DNA of 64,000 bases, taken from Leifsonia sp. AG29 (GTDB lineage Bacteria; Actinomycetota; Actinomycetes; Actinomycetales; Microbacteriaceae). Below, piece after piece: positions 1 through 9,489 of the stretch. The stretch is taken from assembly GCF_009765225.1 (NCBI RefSeq), contig NZ_VMSF01000001.1, positions 1,488,001-1,552,000 of the forward strand. Reading direction: 5' to 3'. The translations under genes were made by a program, and so were the position numbers. Positions within the stretch are counted from its first letter, which is position 1; every line of letters starts with the position of its first letter. The notes below the pieces were generated by a model. The model was not told where the DNA came from. It saw only the letters and a program-made list of their open reading frames with translations, and did not search any database.

Positions 1-2
1 CC

Positions 3-1070
3 GACGCGATCGTCGACACGCTGTTCTGGCTCGCCGGGTCGGAACTCGCCATGATCGAGTCGGTCGTCGGGGCGTTCCCTCTCGCGGGCCCGGAGAGCGT
101 GCGCTCGTTCGCCGTGGCGGAGCTCGGACCGATCGGCCCGGAGGGCGAGACCGTCGTCACAGCCGTGGTCCGCGGGTCGGCAGCGATCGACGTGTTCTCG
201 GTCGGAGGCGCGCGCCGGTTCGGGTCGGGCGGCGTCCAGCCCTGGGTGCTGGCGGAGTTCCGCGGTGTGACGGGGCTTGTCCTCGGCGGCGAGGATGCGC
301 CGACGGGGCCCGTGGCACGACGCGCAACGGGCTCGCTCCCGATCGGCATCGCCGTGGTCGACGGGGAGCTGCTCACCTGGAGCGCGTCTCCGCTCGAACG
401 AGCAGCCGCCGCTGAAGCGCGGCCCGAGGCCCCCGAGGCGCCGTCGGATCCGGCCGCGGTCGACGAGACGATCATCCGCGGCCGTCAACCCGGCTCCAGC
501 CTGTTCCTGCACCCCGAGGCGCCCGTCATCCCGGGCGGACATCCGGTCAGCCACGAGGTGCCGGGTGCGATCGACATCGAGGAGCCTCCGGCCGCCGGGC
601 CCGTCGTCCGCACGCCCGGGATCTCGGATCGTCCGGGTCCCGTCCCGCTCGTCGGCGCGCCCGCGATCGCGGACCCGTTGCCGGAGACAGAGCCCGTCAT
701 CCGCCCGAAAGCGCCCGCGAGCTTCGCGGTCCGCCTCCCCTCCGGCGAGAGCATTCCGCTCGACGAGCCCGTGGTGCTCGGGAGACGACCGGTGGCACCG
801 CGGGTCGGATCGGGACCGGTGCCGCGCCTCGTCGCGGTCGCGTCGGCGACGCAGGAGGTCTCCTCCACCCACGCGCGGATCGAGCAATCGGGCGATGCCG
901 TGGTGGTCACCGACCTGCGCTCCACCAACGGGACGCGGGTCACCGGACCCGGCGGCTCGGTCCGTCTGCGGCCAGGGGAGTCCCGCGTCGTGCTCATCGG
1001 CGCGAGGGTGGACATCGGCGACGGTAATATCATCGAGATCACCGCCCGCCGAGACGAAGGACGCGAGTGA
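3..1070 (+). CDS. FHA-domain protein, 5' end outside the window
   Basis: The frame is open from the window edge through an internal ATG at 51 with sensible protein upstream of it, so the gene starts outside and 355 residues are visible. The first third is a compact domain I cannot name. The middle is a Pro/Ala-rich linker. The last ~100 residues (from about base 735) form a forkhead-associated domain: a strand with LGRR, the phosphothreonine-binding core SSTHARI and the STNGT turn. FHA domains bind phosphothreonine peptides made by Ser/Thr kinases. The stop overlaps the GTG of the phosphatase gene (GTGA), and a kinase follows, so this is probably the reader or a substrate of that circuit. An ETII stretch near residue 158 could be a phosphorylation site (inference). 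Confidence 0.9.
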   Translation, partial: DAIVDTLFWLAGSELAMIESVVGAFPLAGPESVRSFAVAELGPIGPEGETVVTAVVRGSAAIDVFSVGGARRFGSGGVQPWVLAEFRGVTGLVLGGEDAPTGPVARRATGSLPIGIAVVDGELLTWSASPLERAAAAEARPEAPEAPSDPAAVDETIIRGRQPGSSLFLHPEAPVIPGGHPVSHEVPGAIDIEEPPAAGPVVRTPGISDRPGPVPLVGAPAIADPLPETEPVIRPKAPASFAVRLPSGESIPLDEPVVLGRRPVAPRVGSGPVPRLVAVASATQEVSSTHARIEQSGDAVVVTDLRSTNGTRVTGPGGSVRLRPGESRVVLIGARVDIGDGNIIEITARRDEGRE

Positions 1071-1903
1071 CCCAGATCGGTCGCAGCAGCAGACGCCACA
1101 CCGTGGCCGTCCCGGGCACCCCCGACGCCCGCATCAGCCTGTCGTGGGCGGCGCTCAGCGACACGGGCTACCGCCGCAGCGTCAACGAGGACAGCCTCCT
1201 GGCCCGGTCGCCCATCTTCGCGGTGGCGGACGGGATGGGCGGCCACACGGCCGGCGACTTCGCCAGCACTGCGGTCGTCACCCGGCTCGCCGAGCAGGTC
1301 GCCTCCGACTTCGTCGGGGAGGAGGCGCTCACCTCGGCGCTCCGGGCGGCGGTCGACGACATGGGCCGCGGCGTCGGGCACACGGACCTCGGCACCGGCA
1401 CGACGGTCACCGGCATCGCCCTCACCCTCGTCCAGGGATCGCCCTACTGGCTCGTGTTCAACATCGGCGACTCGCGCGTCTACAATTTCCGCGACGGCGT
1501 GCTCGAGCAGCTCACGGTCGACCACTCGATCGTGCAGGAGCTGCTCGACGCCGGGGCGATCACGCCGGCCGAGGCGGAGGTCCACCCGCACAGCAACGTC
1601 ATCACCCGGGCGGTCGGGTTCAACGAGGACCCGGTCCCGGACTTCTTCCTGTTCCCGATCGTCGCGGGCTCGCGCCTCCTGGTCTGCTCCGACGGTCTCA
1701 CGAAGGAACTCACCGAGCACGGGATCCGCTACTTCCTCTCCGAGGGCAGCACACCGCTCGACGCGGCTCAGCAGCTGATGGACGCCGCGCTCGGCAACGG
1801 AGGCCGTGACAACGTGACGGTCGTCGTCGTCGACGTGCTCGCGACGCCCGAGAGCGGCGCTCACCGCGACGGCGTTTCGCGCCGCGCGGCGCGCCGTCAC
1901 TGA
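1067..1903 (+). CDS. PP2C-family (PPM) protein Ser/Thr phosphatase
   Basis: A 278-residue soluble metal-dependent phosphatase. All usual motifs are visible: VNED near residue 40, ADGMGGH near 55, GTGTTVTG, NIGDSR near 135, CSDGLT near 205 and RDNVTVVVVD near 250, so the metal-binding aspartates are intact and the enzyme should be active. There is no membrane segment. It should dephosphorylate the products of the kinase encoded next, as PstP does for PknA/PknB in mycobacteria (family knowledge); the FHA gene upstream is translationally coupled through a GTGA overlap. The GTG start at 1067 is chosen because of that overlap and because the PP2C fold starts about 25 residues later. Confidence 0.96.
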   Translation: MTQIGRSSRRHTVAVPGTPDARISLSWAALSDTGYRRSVNEDSLLARSPIFAVADGMGGHTAGDFASTAVVTRLAEQVASDFVGEEALTSALRAAVDDMGRGVGHTDLGTGTTVTGIALTLVQGSPYWLVFNIGDSRVYNFRDGVLEQLTVDHSIVQELLDAGAITPAEAEVHPHSNVITRAVGFNEDPVPDFFLFPIVAGSRLLVCSDGLTKELTEHGIRYFLSEGSTPLDAAQQLMDAALGNGGRDNVTVVVVDVLATPESGAHRDGVSRRAARRH

Positions 1904-1939
1904 CCTCGGTCGCTCCTAGGAGGTCTCCCGCCGTCGGAC

Positions 1940-1977
1940 TTGTCCCCCGACTTGGGGGTGCCCGCGTTGTCCCCCGA
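1940..1977. promoter_or_regulatory. Repeated C5/G5 element upstream of the kinase gene
   Basis: The 11-mer TTGTCCCCCGA occurs twice (1940-1950 and 1967-1977). The first copy continues into a near-palindrome, cccccgacttggggg (1944-1958). The G-run at 1954-1958 can pair with either C-run (1944-1948 or 1971-1975). It lies 40-75 bases upstream of a candidate -10 box, which favours a protein-binding site over a terminator; there is no T-tract. A related 15-mer lies at 36451-36465. Confidence 0.45.
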
Positions 1978-2014
1978 ACGGGTCGCGCACCACCGGTCGG
2001 GGAGAGGCGCTGCC

Positions 2015-2020
2015 TACAAT
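2015..2020 (+). promoter_or_regulatory. Candidate -10 box (TACAAT) for the kinase gene
   Basis: TACAAT fits the actinobacterial TAnnnT consensus and lies 57 bases before the TTG start. No convincing -35 hexamer is present. It would give a leader of about 50 bases carrying the ribosome site GGGAGGGA at 2064-2071. Confidence 0.4.
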
Positions 2021-2076
2021 TATCAGACGCTTTGCACCCGCGAAGGCAGCCTCATCGACGAACGGGAGGGAGCACC

Positions 2077-3510
2077 TTGGCCCGGCGCTTGCCGTCCCAG
2101 CCGCCGAACCTCCCCGGTTTCTCCTACGTCCGGGTGCTCGGGTCCGGTGGCTTCGCCGACGTCTTCCTCTACGAGCAGAACATGCCGCGGCGGCAGGTCG
2201 CGGTCAAGGTCATGCTCGCGGAGGTCGTGACCAGCCAGGTCAAGCAGATGTTCCAGGCCGAGGCGAACCTCATGGCGCAGCTGAGCACGCACCCGTCGAT
2301 CCTCACCGTGTACCAGGCGAGCGTGTCGGCCGACGGCCGTCCGTATCTCGTGATGGAGCTGTGCTCGGCGGCGATCGGTCAGCGCTACCGGAGCGACCCG
2401 CTCCCGGTACCGGAGGTGCTGAGCATCGGGATCCGCATCGCGAGCGCGGTCGAGACCGCCCACCGCGCGGGCGTCCTCCACCGCGACATCAAGCCGTCCA
2501 ACATCCTGACCACGGCGTACGGGCATCCGGTGCTGAGCGACTTCGGCATCGCCGCGACGCTCAGCGAGGCCGATGTGACCGAGGCCATCGGCCTCTCGAT
2601 CCCGTGGTCGGCCCCCGAGGTCGTCCTCGACGAGACGAGCGGCACCATCGCGAGCGAGGTGTGGTCGCTCGGGGCGACCGTCTACTCCCTGCTCGCCGGA
2701 CGATCCCCGTTCGAGGTGCCCGGCAAGGAGAACACCTCGGCCGAGCTCATCCAGCGGATCACCAAGGGGCGCCCGCTCCCGATCGGGCGGCCGGACGTCC
2801 CTCCCCGCCTCGAGCAGGTGCTCCTGCGCGCTCTGTCGCGGAGACCGTCGCAGCGGCAGCGGAGCGCTCTCGAGCTGATCCGCGAACTGCAGGCCGTGGA
2901 GGCCGAGCTCGGCCTCCCGCAGACGCCGATCGAGGTGGCGATGGACGACTGGGCGCTCGCCACCGCGGACGACCCGGAGGACCGCACCCGCATCCGGGGT
3001 GTGACCGTCGTCGATCCCTCCGCGGCGCGTCGTCGCCGCCGGCGCTCGCCGGCGGCCGCGGCGGCCGCGACGCACGCGCCCACCCGGACGATCGTGCGCG
3101 AGAGCGCCGGCAGCGCCGGACTGCCGGCGCAGACCGGGCCACCCGCGCGCGCCTCGCGCGCCCTCGTCGGCGCGCTGATCGCGTGCGCCGTGCTCGTGGT
3201 CGTGCTCGCGGTCACGGCGGGCGTCGTCCTCGTCCGAGCCGGCTCGGCCGGCGACATCCCGACCGTGCGCGACCTGAGCGGGCGGCTCAGCGGCACGACG
3301 ATCGTCTTCACGTGGAGCGACCCGGGCCTCCAGACCGACGACACCTACCAGGTCACGGTCGATGACCAGCCGCCGAGCAGCCAGCACGCGAGCGAGTTCC
3401 GCGTCGACGCGAGACCGGGTGAGACCGTCTGCGTCACGGTGACCGTCAACCGCGACGGCCGCGCGGGTTCGCCGAGCGGCCAGAAGTGCGTCCAGAGGAC
3501 GGGACCGTGA
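2077..3510 (+). CDS. Membrane Ser/Thr protein kinase with extracellular FN3-like domain
   Basis: A 477-residue Hanks-type kinase. The start is TTG at 2077, preceded by GGGAGGGA at 2064-2071; a longer in-frame start at 2032 has no ribosome site. The kinase domain (about 15-285) has the glycine loop GSGGFADV, the ATP lysine in VAVK (K44), catalytic HRDIKPSN (D137) and DFG (D155), so it should be active. A basic, Ala-rich linker leads to one transmembrane segment (about 362-388) and a ~90-residue outer domain that reads like a fibronectin-III module and contains two cysteines. The TGA stop overlaps the GTG of the giant surface-protein gene. The outer domain may sense a ligand or the giant protein itself (inference). 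Confidence 0.95.
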   Translation: MARRLPSQPPNLPGFSYVRVLGSGGFADVFLYEQNMPRRQVAVKVMLAEVVTSQVKQMFQAEANLMAQLSTHPSILTVYQASVSADGRPYLVMELCSAAIGQRYRSDPLPVPEVLSIGIRIASAVETAHRAGVLHRDIKPSNILTTAYGHPVLSDFGIAATLSEADVTEAIGLSIPWSAPEVVLDETSGTIASEVWSLGATVYSLLAGRSPFEVPGKENTSAELIQRITKGRPLPIGRPDVPPRLEQVLLRALSRRPSQRQRSALELIRELQAVEAELGLPQTPIEVAMDDWALATADDPEDRTRIRGVTVVDPSAARRRRRRSPAAAAAATHAPTRTIVRESAGSAGLPAQTGPPARASRALVGALIACAVLVVVLAVTAGVVLVRAGSAGDIPTVRDLSGRLSGTTIVFTWSDPGLQTDDTYQVTVDDQPPSSQHASEFRVDARPGETVCVTVTVNRDGRAGSPSGQKCVQRTGP

Positions 3511-6500
3511 TCCGGGCCTGGCTGGCCGCGCACAAGTCGGTCGCTGCGACCGTGGTGAGCGGCACGGCCGCGGCGGCGCTCGTCACGACCCTCGCTGTGG
3601 TGTCCGGAGGCTACAGCGCGCAGCACCTGCAGCTCAACGATGCGTCGGTGTGGGTCTCGAGCGACGCGAAGAAGTCCGTGGGTCGGGCCAACACCGAGAT
3701 CGACCGGCTCAACTCGGTCGTGCCGGGGACGGGCGAGTCCCTCGATGTCGTTCAGGACGGCTCCACCGTGCTCCTGGTCGACCGGGAGGCGAGCACCGTC
3801 GCGGTCGTCGACCCCGCCACCGCCGAGAGCGGCAAGTCGGTGGCCCTCCCGCCCCGTTCGCCCCAGCTCGCCCTGGCCGGCGACCACGTGGCCCTGCTCT
3901 CGCAGACGACCGGGCAGCTGTGGCTGACGACGGTGCAGCAGCTCGAGCAGTTCAACGCCGGTGCCGGAGCGACCATCGATCTCGGGGGGCGCGCGGTGGC
4001 GGCGATGGACCCCTCCGGCGTCCTCTTCGCCTATCAGCCGGGGACGCGCTCCGTGGTACGGATCGAGCTCTCCGGCGATCAGCCGGCCACGACGACGGAG
4101 AAGGTCGCGACCCGCGGCGACGGCGCCCGGGCTTCGCTCACCGCCGTCGGCGGCCACTGGGCTCTTCTCGACCCGGACCAGCGGACCGTCTGGATCGACG
4201 GCCGGGCGGTGAGCCTGAGCGGTCTGCTCGGCACGACCGGTGCGCCGGTGCTCCAGCAGCCGGCCGCCGCGGGAGATGCGGTCTGGATCGGTGCCGGCGA
4301 CGGCGTCATCCGGGTCCCTCTCGACGGGGGGAAGCCCGAGCGGTTCTCCGGAGGCGGCTCCGGCTCGCCGGTCGCTCCGGTGACCGTCGCCGGGTGCACC
4401 TACGCGGCGTGGACCACGGGGGAGGTCTGGCGGCGGTGCTCGACGACCGGGCCGGGGAGCGCCTCCCGACTCGACCAGGTGCCGGGCGGTGCGGCGCTCG
4501 CTTTCCGGGTGAACCGGGACCGGGCCGTCCTCAACGACGGCAAGTCCGGCGTCTCGTGGGCCGTGCAGAGCGGCAACGCGCGGATCGACAACTGGGACGA
4601 GCTCGTCTCCAAGAAGACGACGAAGGAGCTCGTCGACCAGTCGAAGCAGGACACCGCACCGCAGTACGAGAAGCAGGAGCAGCCTCCCGTCGCCGTCGAC
4701 GATGCATTCGGTGCGCGCCCGGGGCGCGTGACCCCGCTCCCGGTGCTCCTCAACGACTACGACCCGAACGGCGACGTCCTGACGATCGACTCGTTCACCG
4801 CCATCCCGCAGGAGCAGGGCTCGCTCGAGCTGATCAATGCCGATCAGCAGCTGCAGATCAGTCTCCCGGACACGGCAACGGGTGTGATCCGGTTCGACTA
4901 CACGATCTCCGACGGGCGTGGCGGCACGGCCACCGCGCACGTGGTCGTCACGGTCCGGACACCGGATCAGAACTCCCCGCCGGTCTGCGTCCGGAACGCG
5001 AAGGCCGTGGTCCAGGTCGGCGGGCGGGTGACGACGGCGGTCCTCGGCGATTGCTACGACCCCGACGGCGACTCGTTCTACCTGGCCGGCGCCGCGGTCC
5101 CGGGCCCCGACACCGCGACCTTCACGCCCCAGGGCCAGGTCGCCTACTCCGACCACAGCGCCGGCAGCTCCGTCAAGGACGTCACGCTGACCCTGTCCGA
5201 CGGCCGGGCGCAGTCCGCGGGCCTTCTCGCCGTCACGGTGCAGCCTCCCGGACAGGTGCCGATCATCGCCGATCCGTTCGCCGTGCTCGCGTATCAGGGA
5301 CAGGAGATCACGATCGGCCCGCTGGACCACGTCCGCGGGGGCAACGGCACGGTCCGGCTCAGCTCGGTCCCGACCAAGGCCGACGCGACGCTGACGCCCG
5401 ACTACCAGGGAGGGACCTTCCGCTTCGAGTCGGATCAGGCGGGCACCCACAACATCGAGTACTCGGTCACCGACGGCACGATCACGGCGACCGGGCTCGT
5501 CCGGGTCGAGGTGAAGGCCCCGCCCGGCGCGAAGACCGCGCCGATCGCGGTGCCGCACACAGCGTTCATCCGCGAGCAGTCGACGCAGGACGTCGACGTG
5601 CTCTCCACCGACATCGACCCGTCGGGCGGCGTGCTGCTCGTCACGGGTGCCACGGAGCCCGACGCCGCCAGCGGCATCAAGGTCCAGATCCTGCAGCAGC
5701 GGACGCTGCGCGTGACGCTCACGAGGCCGCTGGAGGGGCCGGTCGACTTCCACTACCGGCTGAGCAACGGCCTGGCGGACACCGTCGGGACCGTCACGGT
5801 CGTCCAGCTTCCGGCTCTGACCGTCCATCAGCCGCCGATCGCGGCGCCCGACAGCGTCGCGGTGCGCGTCGACGACGTCGTCGACATCCCCGTCCTCGCC
5901 AACGACGTGCAGCCCGACGGCGACAAGCTCACCCTCGACCCGGCACTGGCCGCGCCGCTGCCGGCGGGCGCGGGCCTCCTCTTCGCCAGCGGCGACCACC
6001 TCCGCTACCTCGCGCCCTCCAAGCCCGGCAACTACACCGCCGCCTACCGCGTCTACGGCGAGGACGGCCAGTGGGCGACGGCCGAGGTCACCATCGCGGT
6101 CCGCGAGCGCGACCCGGCCACGAACAACCCGCCCGTCCCGAAGACGGTCACGGCGCGGGTCCTCGCCGGGGACACCGTTCGGGTGACGATCCCGCTGTCC
6201 GGCATCGACCCCGACGGCGACTCGGTCCAGTTCATCGGGCAGGAGACGAGCCCGCAGAAGGGGGCCGTCATCGCCTCCGGACCGGACTGGATGGACTTCC
6301 AGGCGGGCGACTATGCCGCGGGCACCGACACCTTCACGTACGCCGTCGTCGACGCGCTGGGGGCCCGCGCCACCGGCACCGTCCGCGTCGGCATCGCCCC
6401 CCGCGCCGAGGGCGCTCGCAACCCGGTCGCGGTGGAGGACGACGTCACGACCCGGCCCGGTCGCACTCTGAGCGTGCAGGTCCTCGCGAACGACAGCGAT

Positions 6501-9422
6501 CCGGACGGGAGCCCCCTGAGCGTGAGCTCGGTCACCTCGCTCGACGGCCGCGCGAAGGCCAAGGTGCGCGGGCAGCTCGTCGTCGTCACGGCGCCCAAGC
6601 AGGAGGGAGCGTACGGCTTCCTGTACACCATCCAGAACGAGCGGGGCGGGACGAGCCAGGCGTTCCTTCGGCTGACGGTGGACAAAAACGCGCCGCCGGC
6701 ACGGCCGATCGTCTCCGACACCACGCTCGGCCTGTCGGACATCCTCGGCAAGGAGCACGTGGACGTCAACGTCCTGGCCAACGTGTTCTTCGCAGACGGG
6801 TCGTCGGGGTCGCTGAAGCTCTCGGTCGTCCCGGGATACGGGGCCGATGCGTCGGTGACGTCGTCGAACCGCATCCGGGTGACCATCGGCGCGAAGAGCC
6901 AGATCATCCCGTTCAAGGTGGCGAACCCCGAGGACCCGTCGGTGGCCGCCTACGGCTTCGTCCACGTCCCCGGATTCGACGACGCGCTCCCGCAGCTGAA
7001 ACGCGGCGCTCCGCCCCTCTCGGTCGTGAGCGAGAAGTCGCTGACGATCCACCTGAACGACTACATCGTGGCGGTGGGCGGCCGCCAGGTCCGGCTGACC
7101 GACGCCGCGACGGTGCGCGCCACGCACGCGAACGGCGACGACCTGGTCGTCGACCAGGACACGCTGCGGTTCACCTCGTCCTCGCGCTACTTCGGACCGG
7201 CGTCCATCTCCTTCCAGGTGACGGACGGTTCGAGCGCGACCGATCCGAAGGGCAACGTCGCCACCATCGTGCTGCCCATCCAGGTGACGCCCCGCCAGAA
7301 CCAGCCGCCCGTCTTCACCGGCGCGCTCATCGAGTTCGAGCCGGGCCAGACGAAGACCGTCGACCTCACCAAGCTGACGAGCTATCCGTACGCGAAGGAC
7401 CAGGGGGAGCTCAGCTACTCCCTCCAGAGCCCGAGGCCGGAGGGGGTGACCACGTCGCTCGACGGGCAGACGCTCACCATCACCGTCCCGACCGGGACGG
7501 CCAAGGGCTCGACGCCCTCGATCCCGATCGGCGTGAAGGACGCCGTCAACGCGGGCCAGGCGGGGCGGATCGACATCTCCGTCGTCCCGTCGACCCGGCC
7601 GCTGGCGAGTCCGCAGCCCGATCGCGTCGTCGCTCCCCGCGGGCAGACCACCAGTGTCGACGTGCTCGCCAACGATGCCGCGACGAACCCGTTCCCCGGC
7701 AAGCCGCTGCATGTCGTGGCCGTGCGCGGCCTCGGAGGCGACCTGCCCGCCGGCGTCGCCATCACCCCGAGCGGCGACCGATCGGTCCTCGACATCTCGG
7801 TCGACCAGTCGGCACAGCCGGCCGATACGACCCTGCAGTACGAGGTCGCCGATGCGACCGGCGACCCCGACCGGTACACGTGGGGCACCGTGACGGTCTC
7901 GGTGCAGGATCGCCCCGCGCCCGTGTCGAACGTCCAGATCACGGCCATCGACGACCGCAAGCTCACGCTCAGCTGGGTTCCGGGCGCATTCAACAACTCC
8001 GCCATCACCGGATTCGAGGTGACCGAGAGCTCTCCGACGACCGGTGCCGTGATCTCGACGACCCCGTGCTCCGCGACGGTCTGCGCGGTCGGGACCCCGG
8101 GCAACGGCCCGGGGAACGCGGTCGTCCTGAGCGTGCGCGCGCGGAACGCCCTCGGGCTGTCCGATCCCACCCCGTACGCGGAGCCCGCGTGGTCGGACGT
8201 CGTACCGAGCGCACCGGCGTCCGTCGGTGCCACGCCGCTCGACCACGGCCTCCGGGTCACGTGGACGAAGCCGGCCGACGCATCCGGCGCGAGCCCGATC
8301 ACGTCGTACCTCGTGACCGTCGGCGGCGTGCAGAGCGCGCTGCAGGTCTCGCCGGGCGATCCGGTCGGGACGACCTATGCGCTCCCGGTGAGCGACCCCG
8401 GATTCGCCAATGGCGCCTCCCTCGGCTTCACGGTCGCCTCGCGCAACGGCTACTACCAGTCGCGAGCCGCTTGGAACCAGACGCAGGGGAGCGGCGTCCC
8501 CGCCGGTGCGCCGACCCTGACCGGCACGGCCCCGGTAGCGACGCCGAGCACGACGGACGGGACGAGCGCCACCCTCAGCTGGTCTAACGTCTTCGGCGAC
8601 AACGGCAAACAGGTCACCGATTACTTCGCCGCGGTGTACCAGGGAGGCGCGGTGCCGGGCTGCAGCGTGACCGGCGTGGCCGACGGCGCACCCGTGCTGC
8701 ACTACGATCCGCTGTCCGACAGCTTCGTCCGGACCTCGAGCGGCAGCGTGAGCTTCTCCGGCCTCAGCCCCAACACGACCTACAACTTCCTCGTCTACGC
8801 GTACAACGGCCAGGGCTGCACGCCGAGCGCGGTCGTGACCGCGACACCGCGCAAGGCCCCGGGTGCCGTCACGTCGGTGAGCGTCACGTCGCCCCTCACG
8901 AAGAGCGGCGCCACGACGTGGGACTTCACCGTCGGCGTGGACTACCGGCCGGGGAGCGGCAGCGGTCCGACGGTCTCCTACCAGTTGAAGGACGGCTCGA
9001 CCGTGCTCGACAGCGGACAGCTCGCCGGCACGAGCGGGACGCTGACCGGCTCCGGCTCCGACCACTACGGGCGACCGCTGACGCTCGTGATCACGAGGAT
9101 CTGCGAGGGCTATCCCGACGGCTCCCAGCTGTGCACCGACTCCGGCTTCACGCAGGACCTCGGGGTCGCCGTGAACGCGGCGATCGGCGGCGCCCGCTAC
9201 GACCCGGCGACCCACGTCTTCACGTGGACCAGCTGGCCGACCGGCTCGTACACCGCGGTGACGTACAGCTGCGACGGGACGACGCAGCTGCCCATGCCTC
9301 CCCTCGGGCAGACGGCCGCCTGCACCGCCGGGGCGGACGACCCGAACCCCGTCCTCACGGTCACCGTCCGCGTCGGGGGCGACACGTACTCGGTGCCGTA
9401 CCCGGGATCGACGCTGCCGTGA
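3507..9422 (+). CDS. Giant membrane-anchored Ig-like/fibronectin-III surface protein
   Basis: 1971 residues. The GTG start at 3507 overlaps the kinase stop (GTGA). One N-terminal transmembrane segment (about 10-34) is followed by a region to about residue 370 with repeated short strands that may be a beta-propeller (inference). Then come several Ig/cadherin-like modules marked by VLxNDxDPDGD-type turns near residues 404, 513, 702, 796, 900, 992 and, degenerate, 1386. At least three FN3 modules follow from about 1470 to 1790, with a C-terminal beta domain to the end. There is no LPXTG sorting signal, so it is anchored at its N-terminus with the rest outside the membrane. It is probably the structural or adhesive output of this locus; the exact role is unknown. 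Confidence 0.9.
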   Translation: MIRAWLAAHKSVAATVVSGTAAAALVTTLAVVSGGYSAQHLQLNDASVWVSSDAKKSVGRANTEIDRLNSVVPGTGESLDVVQDGSTVLLVDREASTVAVVDPATAESGKSVALPPRSPQLALAGDHVALLSQTTGQLWLTTVQQLEQFNAGAGATIDLGGRAVAAMDPSGVLFAYQPGTRSVVRIELSGDQPATTTEKVATRGDGARASLTAVGGHWALLDPDQRTVWIDGRAVSLSGLLGTTGAPVLQQPAAAGDAVWIGAGDGVIRVPLDGGKPERFSGGGSGSPVAPVTVAGCTYAAWTTGEVWRRCSTTGPGSASRLDQVPGGAALAFRVNRDRAVLNDGKSGVSWAVQSGNARIDNWDELVSKKTTKELVDQSKQDTAPQYEKQEQPPVAVDDAFGARPGRVTPLPVLLNDYDPNGDVLTIDSFTAIPQEQGSLELINADQQLQISLPDTATGVIRFDYTISDGRGGTATAHVVVTVRTPDQNSPPVCVRNAKAVVQVGGRVTTAVLGDCYDPDGDSFYLAGAAVPGPDTATFTPQGQVAYSDHSAGSSVKDVTLTLSDGRAQSAGLLAVTVQPPGQVPIIADPFAVLAYQGQEITIGPLDHVRGGNGTVRLSSVPTKADATLTPDYQGGTFRFESDQAGTHNIEYSVTDGTITATGLVRVEVKAPPGAKTAPIAVPHTAFIREQSTQDVDVLSTDIDPSGGVLLVTGATEPDAASGIKVQILQQRTLRVTLTRPLEGPVDFHYRLSNGLADTVGTVTVVQLPALTVHQPPIAAPDSVAVRVDDVVDIPVLANDVQPDGDKLTLDPALAAPLPAGAGLLFASGDHLRYLAPSKPGNYTAAYRVYGEDGQWATAEVTIAVRERDPATNNPPVPKTVTARVLAGDTVRVTIPLSGIDPDGDSVQFIGQETSPQKGAVIASGPDWMDFQAGDYAAGTDTFTYAVVDALGARATGTVRVGIAPRAEGARNPVAVEDDVTTRPGRTLSVQVLANDSDPDGSPLSVSSVTSLDGRAKAKVRGQLVVVTAPKQEGAYGFLYTIQNERGGTSQAFLRLTVDKNAPPARPIVSDTTLGLSDILGKEHVDVNVLANVFFADGSSGSLKLSVVPGYGADASVTSSNRIRVTIGAKSQIIPFKVANPEDPSVAAYGFVHVPGFDDALPQLKRGAPPLSVVSEKSLTIHLNDYIVAVGGRQVRLTDAATVRATHANGDDLVVDQDTLRFTSSSRYFGPASISFQVTDGSSATDPKGNVATIVLPIQVTPRQNQPPVFTGALIEFEPGQTKTVDLTKLTSYPYAKDQGELSYSLQSPRPEGVTTSLDGQTLTITVPTGTAKGSTPSIPIGVKDAVNAGQAGRIDISVVPSTRPLASPQPDRVVAPRGQTTSVDVLANDAATNPFPGKPLHVVAVRGLGGDLPAGVAITPSGDRSVLDISVDQSAQPADTTLQYEVADATGDPDRYTWGTVTVSVQDRPAPVSNVQITAIDDRKLTLSWVPGAFNNSAITGFEVTESSPTTGAVISTTPCSATVCAVGTPGNGPGNAVVLSVRARNALGLSDPTPYAEPAWSDVVPSAPASVGATPLDHGLRVTWTKPADASGASPITSYLVTVGGVQSALQVSPGDPVGTTYALPVSDPGFANGASLGFTVASRNGYYQSRAAWNQTQGSGVPAGAPTLTGTAPVATPSTTDGTSATLSWSNVFGDNGKQVTDYFAAVYQGGAVPGCSVTGVADGAPVLHYDPLSDSFVRTSSGSVSFSGLSPNTTYNFLVYAYNGQGCTPSAVVTATPRKAPGAVTSVSVTSPLTKSGATTWDFTVGVDYRPGSGSGPTVSYQLKDGSTVLDSGQLAGTSGTLTGSGSDHYGRPLTLVITRICEGYPDGSQLCTDSGFTQDLGVAVNAAIGGARYDPATHVFTWTSWPTGSYTAVTYSCDGTTQLPMPPLGQTAACTAGADDPNPVLTVTVRVGGDTYSVPYPGSTLP

Positions 9423-9444
9423 GAGCCGGACGGCATACTGAGGA

Positions 9445-9466
9445 GGGCCGGGCCCCGTGCCGGCCC
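9445..9466 (+). other. Hairpin between the giant gene and the MoxR gene
   Basis: GGGCCGG (9445-9451) and CCGGCCC (9460-9466) form a perfect 7-bp stem with an 8-base loop. There is no T-tract, and it sits just before the MoxR ribosome site GAGGAGGAA (9472-9480). It may attenuate or process the transcript, changing the ratio of the surface protein to downstream genes (inference). Confidence 0.45.
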
Positions 9467-9489
9467 ATCACGAGGAGGAACGACCAGCC

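Noticed and set aside
3650-8587. A 1645-codon plus-strand frame within the giant gene
   Set aside because: Low-complexity Arg/Pro-rich product with no ribosome site or recognisable domain; the other frame has clear Ig and FN3 modules.
3345-9215. A 1956-codon open frame on the minus strand opposite the giant surface-protein gene
   Set aside because: It is Arg/Gly/Asp-rich without domains, a third-position GC shadow of the real gene, and it runs through the kinase end.
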